From assembly GCA_008921705.1 (NCBI GenBank), contig VFFE01007255.1, positions 1,729,983-1,793,982 of the forward strand: a DNA stretch of 64,000 bases, given 5' to 3'. The notes beneath the pieces were generated by a model. The model had not been told where the DNA came from and ran no database searches. It worked only from the letters and a program-made list of their open reading frames with translations. Below, in pieces: positions 1 through 11,528 of this stretch. Position numbers and translations under genes: made by a program. The DNA comes from Burhinus oedicnemus (taxonomy: Eukaryota; Chordata; Aves; Charadriiformes; Burhinidae). Position 1 is the first letter of the stretch. Every line of letters starts with the position of its first letter.

Positions 1-427
1 AGTATAAGTACATTTTTAATTGCTATATTTGTTGCAGGGGGTTACATCAGAAACCTATCACTCCTTTCAAGCTACAAGTGATGGAGCCAAAAAAAAAACC
101 ATGAGAAAAAAACCCACCAAGACTATAACAATGTAAACTCTTGAATCTGAAGAGCAGATTTTACTATTTCTTTTTAAAAATACGCTCTCATAGATTTAAT
201 AAGTGCAGGTCAAATGCTGAAAGTTTCTGAGCATATTTGATGACACATTACTCAGCCATTGGCAGACCTAGCTGAAGACGGCAGTAGTTTCTCCATGAGA
301 GGAATACTTTAAGTAAGATTAGAGTTAGATTTGACAGAATTCCCACATGAAGGATCCATCATCTAAAACAAGATCTACTAACTTTGCCATCAAGTTTGTT
401 GCTGCAGTCTGCTTCCTCTCATTCCAG

Positions 428-497
428 GGACTGATCTAATGCATTTAAAATAACGGGTAGCAAGAAAAGTGAGACCACTAGAATAAAATTTATTACG
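428..497 (+). other. Exon-like island near the window start
   Basis: A pyrimidine-rich acceptor (TCTGCTTCCTCTCATTCCAG) and a donor ACG|GTAAGT bound 70 nt with no long open frame. If real it would be a noncoding exon. Confidence 0.2.
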
Positions 498-829
498 GTA
501 AGTAGAGCTCAGGCACATATATAGCAGAATCCAGCCACAAGTCAGAACAAGTATATCAGCAATGTGCCTGTCCTTGCTTTGCTCTGGCCATGTGTTAGCT
601 ATTGGAAATCTGCTTTGCAATTGAGCATTTTCTTCTTTAGGAGAGAAAAGTAGTCTGCTGTTATCCCTCTAACAGTCAAAAAGAACTAGGATCAAGTTTC
701 TGGTTTGCTAGATTTTCATTTTAGCGATTCATTGAGCATCTCTCTTCCTCGGTTTCATTGAAATAGAGCTGGGATTTTTCTGACCCATGACCATAATCAA
801 GATTTATAGCTATCCATCTTAACTTGGTC

Positions 830-873
830 TTGACATTGATGGGAATTGCCTGATTTCACTCCACTGATGTCAA
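830..873. repeat. Possible palindromic repeat fragment
   Basis: TTGACATTGATGGGA and, after a short loop, TCCACTGATGTCAA form an imperfect inverted repeat similar in wording to the 'cccattgacttcaatggg' repeats elsewhere in the window. Confidence 0.35.
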
Positions 874-1439
874 CGTTTCTGCAGCCATTTAAAAAAAAAA
901 AAAAAAATCAGATAGGGCTCTGTCCTCAGGTATAGTGACAGACTCCTGGTTTGCTTCAGCAGTGTAAACTAGATTCAAATAAGAGTTCATTAGTTCACAT
1001 CATAATTTATGAATTCATCAATATAAAAGGCCATTATCAGAAAACCCATAGAACATGATGTGGGCTGTGTCATGTCAATGTTGTGGTGATTCTGTCATGA
1101 TTATTTTCTTAAGTGCATATTAGCATCAACCAAGTTTGCCTTGCAGTCAATCATTTGGGGCAAAGGGGGAGAATATACAAAAAAATGAAAACATGCTATA
1201 GGCATCTTGTCAACCTTAACGAACTGTGATTAGCAAAACTGCCTTTTCTTGCTTCAGAGGTGTCAAAATTTATGCTCTATCTAGACACACTACTTTTAAA
1301 ACACTGCCATCACCACATGGCAACCTCTCATTTTGTACCACTTACAAGCAAAACATCCTTTGCTGAGGGATGAGCAGCTGTAAGGGTTTGTGCTCCTCTT
1401 GCATCTCTTCGCAACTTCACAGAAAGTCTATTAAAAGAT

Positions 1440-1880
1440 TTTAAAAGTCAGGCCCACTATTTTCTCAAATGAATGAGCCTGAAAAAATCCTTTATTAAAA
1501 ATAATTGAAGATGCCACATAGAATTATTTAAGACTTCATTTCGCTTCCAATTACAGTTTGATAGATTCGCTTTATATGATGTCTATGGACAACACTAAAA
1601 CCCTTCATTTTCATCAAATACCATGTTAATGTTGATGCAGCCTAATTGAAATCCACGGTGTCACAAATTATATAGTACTTACCCTAGGAGTAGAATTACC
1701 CTAAAACTAAAAGAGAAATGTCCATATAGAACTGCCAGAAAAGCTTACATTTCTTTTAGGCTGCAACACCACTGTCAGCTCCCAGTTGTTATAGATTCAT
1801 CTGTCATTTTTCTGGCAGTTTTGCATATTAATTTATGGTATTGATTGTGCAGAGCACTGGAGTGTGTAAGGGTTAGCTTT
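1440..1880. promoter_or_regulatory. Candidate conserved noncoding element
   Basis: Complex, non-repetitive AT-rich sequence with POU/homeodomain-like words (TTTTGCATATTAAT, GCCTAATTGAAAT). It looks like vertebrate conserved noncoding DNA, but this is impression only without alignment. Confidence 0.2.
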
Positions 1881-4800
1881 GAAAGTGAAATGCATTCAAA
1901 ATATTTTAGTAATACCTGCCACTTTTTAAACTTACATTGGACTGCCTAGAATTCTTGCTTATAATATTGATTATTCTGTTAGTTTCTGTTGTGACTTATT
2001 CTTACAGGTGTCTTAGAGCCATAAAATAGTATAACATTTCATCCACATCCCACACAGCGCTTCATAAATTCTGCCTTCTAATCCTGCTCATCAGGAATTA
2101 CAGAGCTCAGGTAAAACCTCATGTAAAATGTCACCCCAATTATTTATTTATTTTCAAGTATGTTTTAATTAAACATTGAGGTGTGGAAAGTGTCAAAACC
2201 ACCTCTTCATAGATCCCTGAATGCAGCTGTTTTTAAAATGACAACTATTTATTTATTTTAAATTTAATCAACAGCCTAAACTCTGGCGAGTTGAAGCAGG
2301 AAGCAATGCACAAGAGACACCCTGAACACAATGCATTTGTTACAGGTTCTTCAACATTGCTGCCACCAGGCTCTTCTGCTGTTCAAGAGTAAACAGACCA
2401 AGCAGTAAAAGAACTAGAAGTCAGCAGCTGAAACGGGCAATGGGCTGAAGTTGCTGGTGGCTTGTTCTCCAGAAATTCTGATTTAGTATGTTTCATGGAC
2501 TATCTACCATCTGCATATTCTTGCCAAAATATAAACTGATAACTACTTGAGTCTGCCAGCAGCCTGAAACAACGGAGATCTAAATTCACACATCCATCAT
2601 AGAGATATATTAATTTTAAAGCTGTTGAGAAGACACAGATTTAAAGAACAGCATTATTTGATTCCCAGTAGATGAAGAAAAGAAGGCATTTCAAAACAGG
2701 AATCTTGTCTGCTGTCACAGGTGGGTGGAGCTTGACAGTATTCACCAAACCCTCATAGCTAGTTGGCACGGAGATAACGAGCAGTTCAGGGCAAAGGTGT
2801 CATAGGAGCGGGCAAAGCTGCAGGAACGAGTACACATCCTTGAGTATGTGCATAGGACAGTGTTAGATGCTGTTTTGTCCAGCGATTGACTAGCTCTCAT
2901 TTAGTCCCATACCACAATATTGCAATAATCACAAATTTTCAGATACAACTCCCCCCCCATCTCTCATTCCACTCATTATTTTACAAAAAACATTAAATCA
3001 ATGAGCAATCAATTCAGTTGCTTGTTTCCTGTATGAAAATATAGTATTGTAGCTTGAATATAGATATGCTAAAATTATTTAATCCTGTAGCATTTTGCTT
3101 TAATTCTGCAATCACTTCTAAATTAACATGAAATTCTTGACATGAGCTCTATTCCAAATAAATCTATTAATGGTACCTGTATGAATGGCAGAGGTATTAG
3201 CAGTGATTAACTGCTGATTGTTTTGCCTATCATGTTCATTTTGTTACCATGCAAAAACAACTGGCCTTATTAAAGCATGTTTTCGAGCCTCTAACTTCAG
3301 TCAGTGAATCAATATATTGTATTTTCTAGGATTGAGGAATCTGAGTAGTATCATACGATTCTCATGCAAGCAAACTAAGTGTAAATAAGCTACTAAAGCA
3401 GACTATCAGTTAAAGATATGAAAAAGTCCTTTATTAGCCCCAGTTTTAATATTGTTCGCTCGATTAGAATCCTCATAAACAAGGCAGGTGATCAGCAATT
3501 CCATTTAACTAACATAAGTGCCATCCTCTCACTGTTATGCTCCCCCACAAATAAAGCAAATATACTTGTAGGTTGATCAGACAAAGGATATGTGTTCAAA
3601 AGCACAACTTTGATAATCAGAAATGAACTAATGTTCCTACAGCGCTTTAGAAAGCATCCCACAAATACTCTTAAAAATCAATTGAGCTGTGTTCATATGC
3701 AATAAGCAGAGCACTTTACATTTAAAATCACCACTGCCCATTCCAACAGGAACAATTGCAATTAAAAAGGTGTTTCTGGTTCAGAATTAAATCCATCTTC
3801 ACACCATGGTTAAGGATTGTAAATTAAGTAGAAGATGACTTCCCACCTGTAAGGTTTGTACTAGTACTTGTGCTATGATTCATTTAAACCAACGAGCTCA
3901 TTTAGTACAAGTTGATTAGAAACGCCCTGAAATCCCCCCTCACCAGATACTCTCTGTAGCTAGGACATTGCTCTGTTAGAATGAGAGATACCAGCATATC
4001 CCAGGGTTACACACAGCCTTCCACAGCACTCTAACCTATAGCAAAATAGTCCTGTAACTTACACATAATAGCAGATAAAGAGGTTAAAAGCTATCCTACA
4101 GCTGATGCAAAGGACAGAGAGCGCTGTCATTCTTACTGGGAAAATAACACAAAGTCAAAATAAACAGAAATTACTCAATTTACAGGAGGTCAGACAAGCC
4201 AATCTGAATGGTCCTTCTTGGCCCTAGGATCTATAAATTTTCTCATGCTTAGATTCAGTTTCCTCTGGCCTATATTCAAGTTTGCTTGTAAATGGGTTTT
4301 TGTGTCAATGATCCCACTGATAAATGGATCCAGTGCACAGGATAAAGTCTGAACCATCTTTATCTATGAGTCCATAGATTTGAGCTTATGTAGCCTGAGA
4401 TCCTTAATTATCTACACCAAGAATATTTACTTCAAGCAAACACCAAGACACTGTCAGAGATCCATAGGGCATGCTTGCCGCCTTCAATCACACGAAGCAT
4501 AGGTGCCTTTAGATGCCTAATTTTGATTAGCATTCTTTGCAAACCCAGCAATCTCACTGTTCTTGGACCTGGCCTAGGATTGTTAAAACAATGCCATAAA
4601 ATTGAAAGGATAGAAGCAGCCAGAAAGAAAGCAGAACAGCAATTCTGAAGCCAGACCTTTGTGTCAACACAAGGGCTTTGTACTGGAAAAGAAAATGAGC
4701 TTAGGGTCTTTTTAGTAAAGTTAGTACCTTCTCAGAAATTTTGGTCAGAGGCACGCAGGTTTTTCCTATGGATACATGATGGATGCAAATCAGGGGGATG

Positions 4801-5319
4801 AGGAAGACACCTACTGAATCATAGGCAGCTGGGGAAAAAAAAAAAAGAAAATCACGATATCATCCTTCTTTTAAGTCTGCTTTATAATTTTGTATCTGTG
4901 GGGAGTAGCCTAATCTTCAGAGCACACTAGCCAGACCAATTAAGACTCCATAAACATCACTCTGAAAAGGAGACTGTCTCCCCAGTAAACATCTACTCCA
5001 ATACGATCACATTTCAATGCAAAGAGGGAGGAATGAAAAAGGAGAAAGCCCATGTTTGATACATTTATAAATTTCAGTTTTAAAGAACCCAGCATAAAAG
5101 GATGTAGCTCCACAAAGATTTTCAGCAGTAGGGAACAAGCTGATGTACAAAACCTTTCATCACTGCATAGCTAGGGGTCATTAACACAGAGGCCTCAGGC
5201 TAGGGCATTAATTTCCCTAGCTGTCTAAAAGTGAGGAATGTACAAAATAAGCTTTTCACTGCATATTTGAACATTGTTAGAGTCTGCATCAGGTCTATGA
5301 CTTGGTGTTTTGGTTTGGT

Positions 5320-5350
5320 GGGGGTTTTGGGGTGTTTTAGGGGTTGTGGG
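5320..5350 (+). other. Predicted G-quadruplex motif
   Basis: Four G runs of 5, 4, 4 and 3 bases are separated by loops TTTT, TGTTTTA and TTGT. This fits the usual G3+N1-7 rule and stands alone in an AT-rich desert. Confidence 0.6.
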
Positions 5351-8300
5351 TTTTAATGGCACACAACTCTATTGTGCGAGTCATTTGACTTGCTACTGCC
5401 ATCCATTCTGGCTTTGCCCCACAAAACCCACACAAATTGGGGGTATAGCCATTCCAATAAGGTAAAGGTAGACATTAGCATTTATTGCATCTGTAGGCAA
5501 GGGAGGGAAGAAGACAGCTGAGTACAAGCACTAGTACCACCACCTGTAAGTGCTAGACCACCCATACCCACATAAATATGTCACAGTCTTGAGTCATTGC
5601 CTTTCAGCCTACTTGGCTGAACCAGTTAATTATCATAGTTTATTTGAGTACCTAATAAAATTACAGCATTTATGAAAAGTACCGTGCATCTACACTTCCC
5701 ACGGAAGTACATTTTTTGGTCCAAGAAAAGGCTACTTTACAAAGCCTTATAGTAGCATGAATGTAAAGAAATTTTTTACAATTTTAACAGGAAAAAATGT
5801 GTAGGTAATTTTATCAGGCTTAAAAAAAAAAAAAAAAAATTAAGATTCTCTTTGAGATATAAGTTGCAGTGATATTTTGAATGCGTTGGCCAGTTGAGGG
5901 GGTTTGCAAAATAAAGACAGATGGCAATGGATTACCCAAATGTTTCATTGTGGGAAGTCAGCCATTTGCTGTGCCTTCAACATGATTGTTTCTAAGATCC
6001 TACCCCGCTTGATTCCCCTACAGCTCACATACCACCTGCTGCCCTGTTATGGGGCTATATGCTATGAAGAGGAGTGTTGCTGGTGAACACTGTTCTATCA
6101 GCTATGGAAACACAAGAGAACAGTGTGCGAAATCCTATACATACAGTTTTCAGGACAACGTGTGAGTATGAGTGGTCAAGTCTCATTTTCTCTGAAGTAA
6201 CTACAACTTGGTGTGACTTTGAAATCACTGATTTGAAGAAATTATTGGTGCCCTGGGTGACCTAATTTTTTCTAAGCATGAGATGAATCAGGTCAACAGC
6301 TACTCAGAATTGTCTAGAAGCCCTAGTGTCCCTGATTCTTCACTCACAAAGTGATGCCAAACTGGAACCAGATTAAAGGGAAAGCATAAAACAACAGCCC
6401 ATGCCTGGCTAAGGCACACAGGAGTGAAAATCACAGCAGTAATGAAACAAACTTTCTAGGATGTCCATCACTCAAAAGGCAGCTAATGTATCCACTGTCT
6501 GGGAAAAAAACTCCCGGGCAATGCCATTTTAGGAACCAAAATTTTTGTTGCTGCTCTGAAGCAGCCTTTTTAAACAAATGTATTTTCAAAAATAATGAAT
6601 ATTGGAATATCAGTTCACATAGCTGGTTCTCTTCCACTACAGCACCACAGAGGTTCATTTCCAGGGCTGACTGATGGTAGAACTCAGCTAAAGCTTTGCA
6701 GTGGACTTGTTCTTCCCAGCCTTCTTCAAATAGACAGACCAAAAGACAGGAAAAAGCTCCCAGCCTCTAAAGCCACATTTTATTACAAAATACAAAAATA
6801 ATGGAGTAGACAACCTTAAATAAAAAGAAGTCTCAAGTCTGCTGAGGGAGACAAAGTAAATAAAAGGCTCAGAAACAATACCCTCCGAGAACACCAGAAA
6901 GGATGACAAGTCCCTCCTGTCTTGCTTTGCAGCACAGCTTCCCTCCAGGTGTTGCTTTAGGTTGGTGGTGTGACCTGAGCTGACCCCCAAATCCCTCTCA
7001 GGGATCACGGTCTCTCCTTCCAGCAGACTTCCTGCCTGACACCGCTGTCCTTCCAGCTCGCTGCCCCCCTTGCCTTTCCCAGAGCTTCCCTTCCCTCCTT
7101 CCCCAGGGTCACCCAGAGCACAGCCCACAGGACAAAGCAAGTGTAAGTATCTTCTCTCACTGCTAGCTGCACCCTCTCCAAAAAAATACACAAGGTTTAG
7201 CAAGCTGTGAACCAACCACTATACCACTAGTCTGAGACAAACTTATAAATGTTGCTGCAAGAGCATGACAAACAGACTTCTTCCTTTCTCTTTGGGCTGC
7301 ATCCATTTATATACCTACCTGCTTGATTTTCCCCAATTTTTCCACACAAGCTCATGTTGCAAACCCACTGCAGCAACTTTGTGCTTTGCCAGAGCTGCTG
7401 CAGCCAGACTTGAGTTCTTTGTGCACAGTTTGTTCTGCAAATTTCTTCCTCTAACATGGCTCTTACCACGTTCAGGCATCACTTTATTTTTAGACTGCAA
7501 TTCATTCCTCACCTGCTTTCTATAGCCATAATAGGCCACACTCAGGCATGTTCAATTTCTTCCTCATAACACTGAATAGTTCACTTTTATTCCTTAAAAT
7601 ACTGTGGCTACTTAAAAGTTTTCAGTCTGAGCTGTGAACAAACCACAGAGGACATTGTCCTCATGTTCCTGTCTTTTGCCACCTCCAAGTTAACAGCTAT
7701 CAACTACTGACGAGCCCAGGAAAGTTCAGGGAAGGAGATGGTATTGCTGCTCTGCAAGCCAGGGTTCTGCAAAATGCACAGTGCCATCCAACAGAGCTTT
7801 GCGGAACCATGGCTTTAGTCTATTTTTCTATCTGTTTGTATAGACAAGCTCAGGCAGTTTGCATGTTCTTTATAGTACTAGCATTTCTACACTGTGTATG
7901 CAGGCTCAGCTTCAGACAGAATTCACACAGACTGGTACCCCATTCTCATTTTTCTTCTACCTTGTAGGCACATATAACAATGTAGGAGGAAAGAGGTTGT
8001 CAAATGCAATAGGAAATCAGGGAAAACAGCTTTATATTTCAATTACGTCTACATATCATTAGGACTCCTTTGCAAACATCTCCCTTGCAACTTCAGGAAA
8101 CCATTTAAATCATCACCTTCCAAGAGTACTAATTCAGACATTCCTACAGCCAGGTATCCCCAGTGTGACCATCTTTGCATTAAACCACTGAAACTCTGAG
8201 TGATGAATTTCGAGCAGCTAAGCTATAAATCTCTTGTTGCATTAAGGGATTCCCTCTTAAAAAATGAAGAGGCTTGTTTCTCTCTTTTGTGATACAACTG

Positions 8301-8389
8301 AGCGTTGGGATCCTTTAGTCTAGGTAATTAACATACGAGCATAAAATCTATTTTTGCCAGTTTCACTCATGACCCCTGTGACACAATAT

Positions 8390-9060
8390 GACAACCAGGA
8401 AATTTCAGAATAAAACTGTCAGTCAATTCAAATAAACTTTAAATAATTACAGAACAATAAGGATGCATAAAGTGTTGGATTATAAAATCATTTTTTAAGG
8501 AGTTCTTAATGTGCAAACATTATTAAAAACAACAGATGTGCAGCTATTTTATGCAACATACAAAACATTTTGCCTTTGACAAGATTAATGCGAGGGCTGA
8601 GACTTCCATACAAGCGAGACCAAAAAGCCTTACTATAAAAATATCAGCTCCACTGCAAAACCAACCTAATATCTGAAATACCCTATTCTTAGAGGAGAAC
8701 AGAACTAAATTGAAGGTACTGAATTAGCCATTGCCAGTTTTGAATGGGACAGGGGGAAACGGAACACCTTTCCCACAGTGCTTCAAATGTCACTGGATTG
8801 CGCCATGTGCTCTTTGATCATGTAGGCAAACAGCCACATTCAACTCCTTTGACCTTTGTCAATGGTATCAGAGGCCACATTACTAGATTTTTACCCATGT
8901 TGCAGTTAATCAGATGAAATGAAGAGGATCATTAGGTTAATTAGAAGAACAAGGCTCACTAATGGTAATAAGCAACAGATTGCACTGAGCAGGCTTCAGT
9001 GGATAAAATATAGTGGCAGCTATTGGCACAGAGTATCCACGGTTATTTAAATCAGCCTCA
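8390..9060. promoter_or_regulatory. Candidate conserved noncoding element(s)
   Basis: Two blocks (8390-8660, 8740-9060) of complex sequence containing factor-like words, such as CTTTGATCATG and CCTTTGACCTTTGTC (TCF- and nuclear-receptor-like) and GGTTAATTAG (homeodomain-like). No repeats or coding frame explain them. Confidence 0.22.
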
Positions 9061-9329
9061 GCTGAAGAGAGAGTAGAGTCCAGTCTAGTAAAGCACGTAA
9101 CCCACAGACAGCCATCCTGACCTCAATACTCACATGCCAAAGCCAAAGCCTGCCCTGAAAAAAATTCTCAAAAAAGAGCACAAATTACAACCTTGTTCTG
9201 CAAACCCCTTCACAGCTTGGAGACTCTTCCATTAAATTTCATATTCAAAATTTATAGTCCGAAGTTATCTCAAGGAGAAATTAAAAGTTGCCTAATATAC
9301 CATGTGCAGCTCAGCTTTGACTCAGACTC

Positions 9330-9600
9330 TATTCTTGATCATTACATTATGCAAACTACTTCATAAAGCTCCATAATCCCCTTAATGCAGCCCACACTGG
9401 TTTAAAAATTAAAAATCACTATTGTTTCCATTATCCTTTTAATTGGATGATGGCATGACTAATATACAATATAAAAGTCAACTATTTAATCACACACAAT
9501 CATCCTGTTTTACATTTTATTCATGCCAGGTATTTCTAAATTCAGATGTTATATTGTCAATTAACATAAAATTTATAGCTTTCAGCTTTTCAGACACACA
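9330..9600. promoter_or_regulatory. Candidate conserved noncoding element
   Basis: Non-repetitive AT-rich stretch with CTTTTAATTGG, GTCAATTAACAT and CATTATGCAAA words. Conservation is a guess from style only. Confidence 0.2.
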
Positions 9601-11448
9601 TCACCTCTGAATCAGTAAAATATTGAAGCATGATTGAAATGCATGGTAGGAATGCAGGTTAAAAATAAACGATTGCATACTAGACACTAGATGTTCTAAA
9701 CATTTTGTGTCAGATTGTTGTGATTCCTCTATGCATGCGAGAGAGACAGAGAGAGAACATGACGAGCATTTGCCCTAATAACAAGGCTTGTTGCATCGGC
9801 ATCAGCTGCAACACTCCTGGGAAACCAAAAAATTCCTTTCTGCTTCTCCACAAGAAGATGAAGGAAGAAAAGAATGACAAGAGCTTTTACTCAGCAGCAC
9901 ATAAGCACCTGCCTTACTAAGTGATTTGATGAGCTGATTCCTATGCTAAATTGAGCACCATATACTGTTGCAGGAAAAAAAGGCATCAGAAACTCCTCTA
10001 GCAACGTTCACTCTTCAAGAGAAATTCTTTCTGGCTGAAGCAATTCCCCATGCAATATTACATTGATTCTGTAAAGATATAATCTGATTTTTTATAACAT
10101 TTAAGTGACTGACTACATAAATTATTTGGTTAGACAAAGAATTACACATGCATTGTAGCAGACGATACCAAAACAGCACAAAAATATCCAATATTAAGGT
10201 ACACAGCCAGTTCTTTCTGGATTGTCAAAGGAGAGGCTAGACGGTAAGTTCTTGGTTAATGTTCAAGTCTCGTCTGAGTCATTTTCTGAAGCATCTCAAC
10301 CAGAGCTGCTCATTAATTTTTAAATAATTCTTAATAAATATTGATTTGCTAATCATTTTGCGGAAACAGTTCTGAGATTTTTTTTTTTCTTCCTTTTGTT
10401 GTTCTGATGAATTTTATGTTCTGGCAGAAAAGAAAAAAAAAAGCTTTAAGTTGCTGAAAAGTCATGTTTTGACATTTTATAACAGATTTCTTCATTTAGA
10501 CTTCAGAATTATAGAATGTTTTTAATCTTTGTTCTAAATGTAAAAGGACATTATCTCAATGAAATGTGTTGACTATCCTAGCACATACCTTTTTAGAGTC
10601 AGTTCACAAACCATTCAAAGGTTTGAACCTTATGTCCCTGCTCTGAGGAAAGAAATATTTTTCTAAAAGCTCAGATGTTCATTAGACAGAAAAACTTTTT
10701 ATTACTCATTCTAGTTCCAGCTCATCTTCATATTCCCCCTTTAAAGATCCACTTGCCTATTTTCCTCGTGGTGAAGTACTCATGGATTGCAATTTATGCA
10801 AAGGAATTAGTTTAAACAGAATGCTTCGAAGCTACTATAAAATACGGTAAACTTGAACGGTAGAGAGAACACTAAATCTATAGCAGACTCATTTATTTGG
10901 GAGGACAATGTATGAAACTTCTGAAACATTCCAGTATTTAATAAGAGAATGTTGAATTTTAAGTATTAGAATACAGTTTGGAGTAAGGGAAAGAAGGGAA
11001 TATTTTTCACAATAAAGTAAAAATAAATTACATGCAATTTAAATTTTAAAGCCATTACAGATAGCAGTAGTTGTTAGTGTCTATATAACACATATTAGGA
11101 AAAAAATAGTAATTGGTTCTGTTATTAGAAATAACTAGTAATTGGCTGAGATGCAAAATTCCAAAGCAGTCAGATGAAGTCAGTCGTCTTCTAAATTAAA
11201 TACAAAACAGATACGAAACCACTTCAGATGTGTAGAATCGAAGTGTAATCTCAAACAAAACAAGAGGAGGAAAACCAAAACACACTATTGAGAAAATAAC
11301 TGAAGACCAGAAATGCCAAAGTCCACAATATTGCCAAACACAGTTTCTACAGTAGTTAAAAGAGCCCCTCAGTCCATCACACAGAGAAATAAACGAAGCT
11401 TAGATGTTGCCAGAACTAAACAAATCAACTACATAGACAGAGCTGCCA

Positions 11449-11528
11449 CTTACCAAAAAGGTTGCTTGGGTGAGGGTTACCAAAAAAACCCAAAAAAAAC
11501 CTTGATTGGGTTAGCGTTACCAAAAAAA
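11449..11528 (+). repeat. Short tandem repeat, 40-bp period
   Basis: TTGCTTGGGTGAGGGTTACC and TTGATTGGGTTAGCGTTACC, each followed by a run of A, start 40 bases apart (11462 and 11502). A partial further copy of the CTTACCAAAAA part lies at 11449. Confidence 0.7.

Larger units (their letters stand above)
1..5319. other. Intergenic desert, block 1
   Basis: No gene is recognised. The block contains a 17-base A run at 891-907, a C8 run near 2950, the possible palindrome at 830-873 and the exon-like island at 428-497. The listed open frame at 390-620 on the minus strand shows no family likeness. Confidence 0.7.
5351..11448. other. Intergenic desert, block 2
   Basis: Contains an 18-base A run at 5822-5839 and a GC-richer patch at about 6880-7150. 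The patch gives a 175-codon minus-strand frame (6688-7215) with low-complexity GEGGKGSSGKGKGG and no known domain; I read it as a chance frame. The remainder is AT-rich with the noncoding-element candidates listed. Confidence 0.65.

Noticed and set aside
6688..7215. 175-codon minus-strand frame in a GC-richer patch
   Set aside because: No known family, low-complexity G/K/E stretch, no promoter or splice context.
10262..10275. GTTCAAGTC resembling a tRNA B box
   Set aside because: No A box at the right distance and no cloverleaf arms.
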